DNA of 5,105 bases from positions 1 to 5,105 of the forward strand of contig JASLBJ010000073.1 in NCBI GenBank assembly GCA_030146725.1. Reading direction: 5' to 3'. Made by a program: the position numbers and the translations under genes. Source of the DNA: Sphingomicrobium sp. GTDB lineage: Bacteria > Pseudomonadota > Alphaproteobacteria > Sphingomonadales > Sphingomonadaceae. Below, piece after piece: positions 1 through 5,105 of this stretch (its first letter is position 1; every line of letters starts with the position of its first letter). The notes below the pieces were generated by a model. It did not search any database, was not told the DNA's origin, and saw only the letters and a list, made by a program, of their open reading frames with translations.

Positions 1-336
1 GAATATTCGTCGATGAGCTTCGCGCTCTTCTGGCTCGGCGAATATGGCAATGTGATCCTGATGTGCGCGTTGAACGCGATCCTGTTCTGGGGCGGGTGGC
101 TGCCGCCGCTCAACATCGACCTCATTCCCTGGTTCGACATCCCCGGCATCCTCTGGCTGTTCCTGAAGATGAGCATCTTCTTCTTCATCTTCAGCTGGGT
201 GCGCGCCACGGTGCCGCGCTACCGCTACGACCAATTGATGCGGCTTGGCTGGAAGATCTTCCTGCCGTTGAGCCTGCTGTTCGTCTTCCTCGTCTCGGGC
301 TGGCTGATGCTGACCCGCTATGGAGCCGCCGCGTGA
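1..336 (+). CDS. nuoH: NADH-quinone oxidoreductase subunit H (NuoH), C-terminal part, 5'-truncated by window edge
   Basis: This is the last 111 codons of NuoH (ND1), the membrane subunit that shapes the quinone-binding chamber at the junction of the peripheral and membrane arms of complex I. The reading frame is open from base 1 and ends at TGA 334-336, so the start lies upstream of the window. The fragment opens with [15 protein letters not shown], the conserved stretch that follows the quinone-site loop in this family. Three hydrophobic segments are visible at about fragment residues 16-34, 48-67 and 86-104. Between the last two lies the family signature [18 protein letters not shown] (residues 68-85). 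The family is usually about 340-350 residues, so roughly two thirds of the protein is outside the window. The stop overlaps the nuoI start by four bases. The identification is firm from the motifs and from the gene order downstream. Nothing in the visible part looks degraded. Confidence 0.97.
   Translation, partial: EYSSMSFALFWLGEYGNVILMCALNAILFWGGWLPPLNIDLIPWFDIPGILWLFLKMSIFFFIFSWVRATVPRYRYDQLMRLGWKIFLPLSLLFVFLVSGWLMLTRYGAAA
322..325 (+). promoter_or_regulatory. Probable ribosome binding site for nuoI
   Basis: GGAG lies 7 nt upstream of the GTG at 333, inside the last codons of nuoH. It supports GTG 333 as the nuoI start. Confidence 0.6.
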
Positions 337-818
337 CCCCCGCCCAGTACCTGAAGTCCTTTACCCTGTGGGAGCTCGTGCGTGCCCACGCGCTGACGCT
401 GAAGTATTTCTTCAAGCCCAAGGCGACGATCAACTATCCGTACGAGAAGAACCAGCAGAGCCCGCGCTTTCGCGGCGAACATGCGTTGCGGCGGTATCCG
501 AACGGCGAGGAGCGCTGCATCGCGTGCAAATTGTGCGAGGCGGTGTGCCCGGCGCTGGCGATCACGATCGAGTCCGAGCCGCGCGAGGACGGCAGCCGCC
601 GCACGACGCGCTACGACATCGACATGGTCAAGTGCATTTACTGCGGGCTGTGCGCGGAGGCTTGTCCAGTCGATGCGATCGTCGAGGGCCCGAACCTCGA
701 ATTCGCAACTGAGACGCGCGAGGAACTGCTTTACGACAAGGCCAAATTGCTCGCCAATGGTGACAAGTGGGAGCAGGCGATCGCCGCCAACCTTGCCGCC
801 GATGCACCGTACCGATAA
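333..818 (+). CDS. nuoI: NADH-quinone oxidoreductase subunit I (NuoI), 2x[4Fe-4S] ferredoxin-like subunit
   Basis: NuoI (TYKY homologue) is a peripheral-arm subunit that sits on the membrane arm. It carries clusters N6a and N6b, which relay electrons towards N2 and quinone. The 161-residue product matches the usual alphaproteobacterial length of about 162. It has an amphipathic N-terminal region (residues 10-30) and two ferredoxin motifs. The first is C62-x2-C65-x2-C68-x3-C72-P and the second is C101-x2-C104-x2-C107-x3-C111-P, so all eight ligand cysteines are present. In this fold the last Cys of each motif ligates the other cluster. GTG 333 is chosen because the homologous N-terminus ([13 protein letters not shown]) begins right there, GGAG is well spaced, and the next in-frame ATG is residue 98, beyond the first cluster motif. 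Upstream the frame stays open, but that extension would overlap nuoH with non-homologous sequence. The start forms a GTGA overlap with the nuoH stop, suggesting translational coupling. The sequence resembles Sphingomonadales NuoI most closely, as judged from memory. Confidence 0.97.
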   Translation: MTPAQYLKSFTLWELVRAHALTLKYFFKPKATINYPYEKNQQSPRFRGEHALRRYPNGEERCIACKLCEAVCPALAITIESEPREDGSRRTTRYDIDMVKCIYCGLCAEACPVDAIVEGPNLEFATETREELLYDKAKLLANGDKWEQAIAANLAADAPYR

Positions 819-830
819 GCGCGCCGCAAC

Positions 831-834
831 AGGG
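831..834 (+). promoter_or_regulatory. Weak candidate ribosome binding site for nuoJ
   Basis: AGGG lies 11 nt before the TTG at 846, in the 27-nt nuoI-nuoJ gap. It is the only purine-rich stretch there. The spacing is long and the match is short, so re-initiation after nuoI may matter more than this site. Confidence 0.35.
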
Positions 835-845
835 TCCCACACAAC

Positions 846-1451
846 TTGATTGCAATCCTCGCCTTCTATCTGTTCGCGACGCTGACCATCGCTTCGGCGG
901 TGCTGGTGATCTTCGCGCGCAATCCCGTGCATTCGGTGCTGTGGCTGATCGTGTCGTTCTTCAACGCCGCGGGGCTGATGCTGCTGCTCGGCGCCGAGTT
1001 CGTCGCGATGCTGGTGGTGATCGTCTACGTCGGCGCGGTCGCGGTGCTGTTCCTGTTCGTCGTGATGATGCTCGACGTCGACTTTTCGAGCCTGCGCAGC
1101 GGCTTCACCCGCAACCTCCCGTTCGGCCTGCTGATCGCGCTGGTGCTGCTGGCCGAGATCATCATCGCAGTCAGCGCGCGCAATGCCGGCCCGGCCGCGG
1201 GCGTGGTGCCCAATAGGGGCCGCTCGAACATCGTCGAGGTCGGCGAACTGCTCTACACGCGCTTCCTGTTCCCGTTCGAGCTTGCCGGCTTGATCCTGCT
1301 GGTCGCGATGATCGGCGCGATCGTGCTTACCCATCGCGGCCGCGGCGACATCGGCAGCCGCCGCCAGGATGCCTCGCGCCAGATCGGCCGCCGTCCCGAG
1401 GACGCCGTGCGCAACCTCCAGCCGGGTCTCGGCGAGGGGATGAAGCTGTGA
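846..1451 (+). CDS. nuoJ: NADH-quinone oxidoreductase subunit J (NuoJ), TTG start
   Basis: NuoJ (ND6) is a five-helix membrane subunit next to NuoH and NuoK. Its third helix contains the pi-bulge whose rotation is thought to couple quinone reduction to proton pumping. The product is 201 residues, normal for the family. Hydrophobic helices lie at about 2-22, 28-48, 53-76, 92-110 and 144-163. The signature [11 protein letters not shown] (23-33) follows helix 1, and helix 3 holds E51, Y61 and G63 within [17 protein letters not shown]. The arginine-rich tail (about 163-201) is typical of alphaproteobacterial NuoJ. TTG 846 is the only plausible start: between the nuoI stop (816-818) and this codon the frame contains no ATG, GTG or CTG, homologues begin just before the [12 protein letters not shown] stretch, and the first internal ATG is residue 45. 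Its stop overlaps the nuoK start by four bases. Identity is very secure; the exact start is slightly less so. Confidence 0.95.
   Translation: MIAILAFYLFATLTIASAVLVIFARNPVHSVLWLIVSFFNAAGLMLLLGAEFVAMLVVIVYVGAVAVLFLFVVMMLDVDFSSLRSGFTRNLPFGLLIALVLLAEIIIAVSARNAGPAAGVVPNRGRSNIVEVGELLYTRFLFPFELAGLILLVAMIGAIVLTHRGRGDIGSRRQDASRQIGRRPEDAVRNLQPGLGEGMKL
1434..1440 (+). promoter_or_regulatory. Probable ribosome binding site for nuoK
   Basis: GAGGGGA ends 7 nt before GTG 1448, within the 3' end of nuoJ. It is the strongest Shine-Dalgarno-like stretch in the window and supports the GTG start of nuoK. Confidence 0.6.
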
Positions 1452-1753
1452 TCTCGCTCACGCATTATCTTGCCGTCGGCGCGATCCTGTTCGTGCTCGG
1501 CGTGCTCGGCATCTTCCTCAACCGCCGCAATGTCATCCTGATGCTGATGGCGATCGAGCTGATCCTGCTTGCCGTGAACATCAACCTGGTCGCGTTCAGC
1601 GCCTATCTGGGCGACCTTACCGGCCAGGTGATGGCGATGTTCGTGCTCACCGTCGCCGCGGCAGAAGCCGCCATCGGGCTTGCGATCCTGGTGATCTTCT
1701 TCCGCCGCCGGGGCACGATCGCAGTCGACGCCGCCGACCGGATGCACGGATGA
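1448..1753 (+). CDS. nuoK: NADH-quinone oxidoreductase subunit K (NuoK)
   Basis: NuoK (ND4L) is a small three-helix membrane subunit. With NuoJ it forms a proton channel between the quinone module and the antiporter-like subunits. The 101-residue length is exactly that expected. The three helices lie at about residues 7-24, 28-52 and 60-86. The two membrane glutamates needed for pumping in E. coli (E36 and E72) correspond to E37 ([11 protein letters not shown]) and E73 ([12 protein letters not shown]), and both are present. The loop [10 protein letters not shown] between helices 1 and 2 is also characteristic. GTG 1448 is chosen because the encoded MISLTHYL N-terminus matches the family, a GAGGGGA site precedes it, and the first in-frame ATG is residue 32, inside helix 2. 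It overlaps the nuoJ stop as GTGA. The stop TGA 1751-1753 shares its A with an ATG that opens a five-codon mini-ORF before nuoL. Confidence 0.97.
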   Translation: MISLTHYLAVGAILFVLGVLGIFLNRRNVILMLMAIELILLAVNINLVAFSAYLGDLTGQVMAMFVLTVAAAEAAIGLAILVIFFRRRGTIAVDAADRMHG

Positions 1754-1754
1754 T

Positions 1755-1761
1755 GGTGATC
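1755..1761 (+). promoter_or_regulatory. Candidate ribosome binding site for nuoL
   Basis: GGTGATC ends 5 nt before GTG 1767. It can pair over seven bases with the GATCACC part of the 16S rRNA 3' end, which lies just inside the classical anti-Shine-Dalgarno core. No GGAGG-type site is present. The role is inferred from complementarity and position only. Confidence 0.4.
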
Positions 1762-1766
1762 GGCGC

Positions 1767-3806
1767 GTGATTCAGGCAATCGTCTTCCTGCCGCTGGTGG
1801 CGGCGCTGGTTGCCGGGCTCGGCGCCCGGCTGATCGGCAATATGGCGGCCAAGGCGGTGACCACCGGCGCCTTGTTCCTGTCGGCCGTGCTCAGCTGGCC
1901 GATCTTCTTCTCCTACCTCCTCGGCGACGCGCAGGCGACCGTCGTCCCGGTGCTCGAATGGATCAATTCGGGCGACCTCCAGGTCGACTGGTCGCTGCGC
2001 GTCGACGCGCTGACCGCGGTGATGCTGGTGGTGGTGACGACGGTCTCGAGCCTCGTCCACCTCTACAGCTGGGGCTATATGGACGAGGATCCGAGCCAGC
2101 CCCGGTTCTTCGCCTATCTGTCGCTGTTCACCTTCGCGATGCTGATGCTGGTGACCGCCGACAACCTCGTCCAGATGTTCTTCGGCTGGGAAGGAGTCGG
2201 CCTCGCGTCCTACCTGCTGATCGGCTTCTGGTACCACAAGCCGTCTGCCAACGCCGCCGCGATGAAGGCGTTCGTCGTCAACCGCGTCGGCGACTTCGGC
2301 TTCAGCCTCGGCATCTTCGGCACGTTCCTGGTGTTCGGCACCGTCTCGATCCCCGCGATCCTCGCTGCCGCTCCGGGCATGGCGGGCTCGACGATCGGTT
2401 TCGCCGGCCTGACCGTCGACACCATGACGCTGCTGTGCCTGCTGCTGTTCGTCGGTGCGATGGGCAAGTCGGCGCAATTGGGCCTGCACACCTGGCTGCC
2501 CGACGCGATGGAGGGTCCGACCCCGGTCAGCGCGCTGATCCATGCGGCGACCATGGTCACCGCGGGCGTGTTCATGGTCTGCCGCCTGTCGCCGATGTTC
2601 GAGACGAGCGAGGCGGCGCTGGCGGTCGTCACCTACGTCGGCGCCGCAACCTGCATCTTCGCCGCGACGGTCGCCACCGCGCAGAACGACATCAAGCGGG
2701 TGATCGCCTATTCGACCTGTTCGCAGCTCGGCTACATGTTCTTCGCGGCCGGGGTAGGGGCCTATGGCGCGGCGATGTTCCACCTCTTCACCCACGCGTT
2801 TTTCAAGGCCCTGCTGTTCCTCGGCGCGGGCTCGGTCATCCACGCGATGCACCATGAGCAGGACATGCGCTTCTACGGCGGTTTGCGGCGCGAGATCCCG
2901 TTCACCTTCTGGGTGATGGTGATCGGCACGCTGGCGATCACCGGCGTCGGCATCGCGGGCGTGGCGGGTTTTGCCGGCTTCTGGTCGAAGGACGCGATCC
3001 TCGAAAGCGCCTACGCCAGCGGCACCGTCCCTGGCGGCGTCGCCTTCTTCCTCGGTGCGTTCGCGGCGCTGCTGACCAGCTTCTATTCGTGGCGGCTGAT
3101 CTTCTTGACCTTCTTCGGACATGCGCGCTGGGCGGCGTCCGAGCATATCCAGCACGCGACGCACGGCACTCACGATGCGCCCTCGCTCGAACATGGCGAC
3201 AGCAGCCACAGCAAGGCACCCGCACCCGAAGGCACCGGCGGCTACCACCCGCACGAGAGCCCGCTGACGATGCTCGTTCCGCTCGGCCTGCTCGCCGTCG
3301 GGGCGGTCCTCGCGGGACAGGTCTTCCACGACGCGTTCCTCGACGCCGAGGCGGGCGCGCGCTTCTGGGGCGGCAGCATCGCGTTCGACACGCATCTTGC
3401 GCACGCCGCGCACGATGTTCCGTTGTGGGTCAGGCTGACCGCGACCGTCGTCATGCTGATCGGGCTTGCGATTGCGTGGCAGAACTACATCCGCAATCCG
3501 TCGGCCCCCGGAGCATTCGTCCACCAGTTCGGCGGGCTCCACCGCTTCGTGCTCAACAAATGGTATTTCGACGAGCTCTACGACCGCATCTTCATCCGCC
3601 CGTCATTGTGGCTCGGCCGCCTGTTCTGGCATCGCGGCGACGAGCAGACGATCGACCGCTTCGGCCCGCATGGCGCGGCGTTCGCGGTCGGCGCGGGCAA
3701 CCGGCTGACCACCGCGCTCCAGTCGGGCTACCTCTACAGCTACGCGCTGGTGATGATGCTCGGCCTCATCGGCGCCGCGAGCTGGGCCTTCTGGTGGTCG
3801 CAGTGA
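1767..3806 (+). CDS. nuoL: NADH-quinone oxidoreductase subunit L (NuoL), antiporter-like proton-pumping subunit
   Basis: NuoL (ND5) is the distal antiporter-like membrane subunit and carries the long lateral helix running along the membrane arm. The product is 679 residues, longer than E. coli NuoL (613) but usual for alphaproteobacteria. Proton-path residues found by homology (E. coli number in brackets) are E142 (E144), D176 (D178), K234 (K229), H259 (H254), H339 and H343 (H334, H338), K347 (K342) and K408 (K399). Motifs include [38 protein letters not shown] and [10 protein letters not shown] hydrophilic His-rich loop spans about 452-496. The stretch [10 protein letters not shown] (597-606) marks the lateral-helix region, and a final membrane helix lies at about 653-676. 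GTG 1767 is chosen because it gives the family N-terminus [16 protein letters not shown]; the next in-frame ATG is residue 26. The start lies 13 nt after nuoK. All key residues are intact, so it should be functional. Confidence 0.97.
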   Translation: MIQAIVFLPLVAALVAGLGARLIGNMAAKAVTTGALFLSAVLSWPIFFSYLLGDAQATVVPVLEWINSGDLQVDWSLRVDALTAVMLVVVTTVSSLVHLYSWGYMDEDPSQPRFFAYLSLFTFAMLMLVTADNLVQMFFGWEGVGLASYLLIGFWYHKPSANAAAMKAFVVNRVGDFGFSLGIFGTFLVFGTVSIPAILAAAPGMAGSTIGFAGLTVDTMTLLCLLLFVGAMGKSAQLGLHTWLPDAMEGPTPVSALIHAATMVTAGVFMVCRLSPMFETSEAALAVVTYVGAATCIFAATVATAQNDIKRVIAYSTCSQLGYMFFAAGVGAYGAAMFHLFTHAFFKALLFLGAGSVIHAMHHEQDMRFYGGLRREIPFTFWVMVIGTLAITGVGIAGVAGFAGFWSKDAILESAYASGTVPGGVAFFLGAFAALLTSFYSWRLIFLTFFGHARWAASEHIQHATHGTHDAPSLEHGDSSHSKAPAPEGTGGYHPHESPLTMLVPLGLLAVGAVLAGQVFHDAFLDAEAGARFWGGSIAFDTHLAHAAHDVPLWVRLTATVVMLIGLAIAWQNYIRNPSAPGAFVHQFGGLHRFVLNKWYFDELYDRIFIRPSLWLGRLFWHRGDEQTIDRFGPHGAAFAVGAGNRLTTALQSGYLYSYALVMMLGLIGAASWAFWWSQ

Positions 3807-3820
3807 ACCGCTTTTGCGGC

Positions 3821-3824
3821 GGGG
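3821..3824 (+). promoter_or_regulatory. Weak candidate ribosome binding site for nuoM
   Basis: GGGG lies 10 nt before ATG 3835 in the 28-nt nuoL-nuoM gap. It is a poor Shine-Dalgarno match, listed because nothing better lies near the start. Confidence 0.3.
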
Positions 3825-3834
3825 CCCTGCGCTG

Positions 3835-5105
3835 ATGACCGGCCTTCCATTGCTCACCATCCTGATCTTCGTGCCGCTGATCGCGGCGGCGGCGTGCCTG
3901 TTCACCAATGCCAACAATGCGCGGTGGATCGCGCTTGGCGCGACGCTGATCGACCTTGCCATCGGGCTTGCGATGTGGGGCGCCTACGACCCCGCCGGCG
4001 CGCAGTGGCAGTTCGTCGAGAATTTCGGCTCGGCGGGTCCGATCGCCTGGTCGCTCGGGATCGACGGGATCGCGTTGATGCTGATCCTGCTCAGCGTGTT
4101 CCTGATGCCGATCTGCATCGGCGCGTCGTGGGAAGCGATCACCAGGCGCGTGCCCGAATATATGGCCAGCTTCCTGCTGATGGAGGCGCTGATGATCGGC
4201 GTCTTCGCGGCGCAGGACCTGTTCCTGTTCTACATCTTCTTCGAGGGCGGCCTGATCCCGATGTACCTGATCATCGGCATCTGGGGCGGCGCCGAGCGGA
4301 TCAAGGCCAGCTACAAATTCTTCCTCTACACCTTGTTCGGCTCGGTGCTGATGCTGATCGCAATGATCTACATGGTGCTGAACGCGGGCACTTCGTCGAT
4401 CCCGGCGCTGATGGCCTACGACTTCCCTGTCGATGTGCAGAAATGGCTGTGGCTCGCCTTCTTCGCCAGCTTCGCAGTCAAGATGCCGATGTGGCCGGTG
4501 CACACCTGGCTGCCCGACGCGCACGTCCAGGCGCCGACCGCCGGATCGGTGATCCTCGCCGGCGTGCTGCTGAAGATGGGCGGCTATGGCTTCATCCGCT
4601 TCTCGCTGCCGATGTTTCCGGAAGGGTCCGCCGCATTCGTGCCGCTGGTGTTCGTGCTGTCCGGGGTCGCCGTGATCTACACCAGCCTTGTTGCGCTGGT
4701 GCAGCGGGACATGAAGAAGCTGATTGCATACTCCTCGGTCGCGCACATGGCGTTCGTCACCTTCGGCCTGTTCGCCTTCAACCGGCAGGGCATCGAGGGC
4801 GCGATGATCGTGATGCTCAGCCACGGTCTGGTGTCGGGCGCACTCTTCCTGTGCGTCGGCGTCATCTACGACCGCATGCACACCCGGGAGATCGCGCAGT
4901 ACGGCGGGCTTTCGAACAACATGCCCGGCTACGCCTTGCTGTTCATGCTGTTCACGATGGCCGCCGTCGGCCTCCCGGGCACCAGCGGTTTCGTCGGTGA
5001 GTTCCTGGCGCTGATCGGCACCTATCGCCTGTCGACTTGGGCGGCGATCGTCGCCACCACCGGCATCATCCTCGGCGCCGCCTACATGCTCTACCTTTAC
5101 TGGCG
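3835..5105 (+). CDS. nuoM: NADH-quinone oxidoreductase subunit M (NuoM), 3'-truncated by window edge
   Basis: NuoM (ND4) is the middle antiporter-like proton-pumping subunit, between NuoL and NuoN. The first 423 codons are visible and the frame is open to the window end. The family is about 500-515 residues, so roughly 90 are missing. Proton-path residues found by homology (E. coli number in brackets) are E137 (E144) in [21 protein letters not shown]216 (K234) in [17 protein letters not shown]223 (H241), H230 (H248), K247 (K265), H330 (H348) and the TM12 glutamate E389 (E407) in [26 protein letters not shown] is the counterpart of the Nuo[14 protein letters not shown] motif, reflecting their shared Mrp-antiporter ancestry. 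ATG 3835 gives the expected hydrophobic N-terminus ([18 protein letters not shown]). An in-frame TTG at 3814 is a weaker alternative. This is the only complete-start gene in the window that uses ATG. nuoN is expected next downstream but is not visible. Confidence 0.96.
   Translation, partial: MTGLPLLTILIFVPLIAAAACLFTNANNARWIALGATLIDLAIGLAMWGAYDPAGAQWQFVENFGSAGPIAWSLGIDGIALMLILLSVFLMPICIGASWEAITRRVPEYMASFLLMEALMIGVFAAQDLFLFYIFFEGGLIPMYLIIGIWGGAERIKASYKFFLYTLFGSVLMLIAMIYMVLNAGTSSIPALMAYDFPVDVQKWLWLAFFASFAVKMPMWPVHTWLPDAHVQAPTAGSVILAGVLLKMGGYGFIRFSLPMFPEGSAAFVPLVFVLSGVAVIYTSLVALVQRDMKKLIAYSSVAHMAFVTFGLFAFNRQGIEGAMIVMLSHGLVSGALFLCVGVIYDRMHTREIAQYGGLSNNMPGYALLFMLFTMAAVGLPGTSGFVGEFLALIGTYRLSTWAAIVATTGIILGAAYMLYLYW

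Noticed and set aside
63..332. Upstream in-frame extension of nuoI to an ATG at position 63
   Set aside because: It would overlap most of the visible nuoH and encode Arg/His-rich sequence unlike any NuoI. GTG 333 with GGAG gives the normal family length.
318..1334. 338-codon open frame on the - strand, antisense to nuoI and nuoJ
   Set aside because: It spans two well-supported genes and their junction, and has a Gln/Asp/His/Arg-rich composition with no domain signature.
1958..2857. 299-codon + strand frame inside nuoL, with similar frames at 3089-3835 and 3894-5000
   Set aside because: These are alternative frames of nuoL and nuoM. They are rich in Arg, Pro, Gly and Asp with no family resemblance, while the overlapping frames carry the conserved complex I residues.
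1647..3542. 631-codon open frame on the - strand, antisense to nuoL and the end of nuoK
   Set aside because: It lies opposite a gene with every family motif. Its translation is dominated by Arg, Asp, Glu, Gln and His with no recognisable domain, the usual shadow of a GC-rich membrane protein gene whose third positions are G or C.
3804..3834. Possible transcription terminator between nuoL and nuoM
   Set aside because: The stem is only 4 bp with no downstream T-run, and the two genes belong to one conserved operon.
3766..4881. 371-codon open frame on the - strand, antisense to nuoM
   Set aside because: It has the same low-complexity, charged and His-rich composition as other antisense shadows here, and it lies opposite conserved nuoM motifs.
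1..5105. A novel or accessory system such as defence, mobile element, CRISPR or RNA gene
   Set aside because: Nearly every base belongs to six contiguous, intact-looking nuo genes in canonical order. The gaps are 27, 13 and 28 nt and leave no room for another gene.

Overview
The window is an internal slice of a nuo operon, which encodes the membrane arm and the connecting iron-sulfur subunit of bacterial respiratory complex I (proton-pumping NADH:ubiquinone oxidoreductase, NDH-1). All genes are on the + strand in the canonical order nuoH (3' end only), nuoI, nuoJ, nuoK, nuoL, nuoM (5' part only). The DNA is GC-rich with strong G/C at third codon positions. The NuoI protein, with a short alphaproteobacterial-type N-terminus and motifs such as [25 protein letters not shown] and a C-terminal [13 protein letters not shown], looks like Sphingomonadales (Sphingomonas-like). 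That placement is a judgement from remembered family sequences, not a database result.

Layout: nuoH tail 1-336; nuoI 333-818 (GTGA overlap with nuoH); a 27-nt gap; nuoJ 846-1451 (TTG start); nuoK 1448-1753 (GTGA overlap with nuoJ); a 13-nt gap; nuoL 1767-3806 (GTG start); a 28-nt gap; nuoM from 3835 (ATG start) running off the right edge at 5105. There is almost no non-coding DNA. No promoter, rho-independent terminator, RNA gene, mobile element or CRISPR array is visible, as expected in the middle of a long polycistronic operon.

How the parts work together: NuoI carries the two tetranuclear iron-sulfur clusters (N6a, N6b) that pass electrons towards the quinone site, which is partly formed by NuoH. 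NuoH, J and K link quinone chemistry to the membrane arm. NuoL and NuoM are antiporter-like subunits that carry the pumping channels. Every catalytic or proton-path residue that I could place by homology is present: the NuoI cysteines, the NuoK glutamates, the NuoL and NuoM TM5 Glu and TM7 Lys, and the TM12 Lys (NuoL) or Glu (NuoM). The complex therefore looks intact and functional.

I found no undescribed system here. The points worth a second look are small: four consecutive non-ATG start codons, a five-codon mini-ORF bridging nuoK and nuoL by stop/start overlaps, a His-rich loop in NuoL, a 23-nt exact repeat shared by nuoL and nuoM, and a tiny hairpin in the nuoL-nuoM gap.
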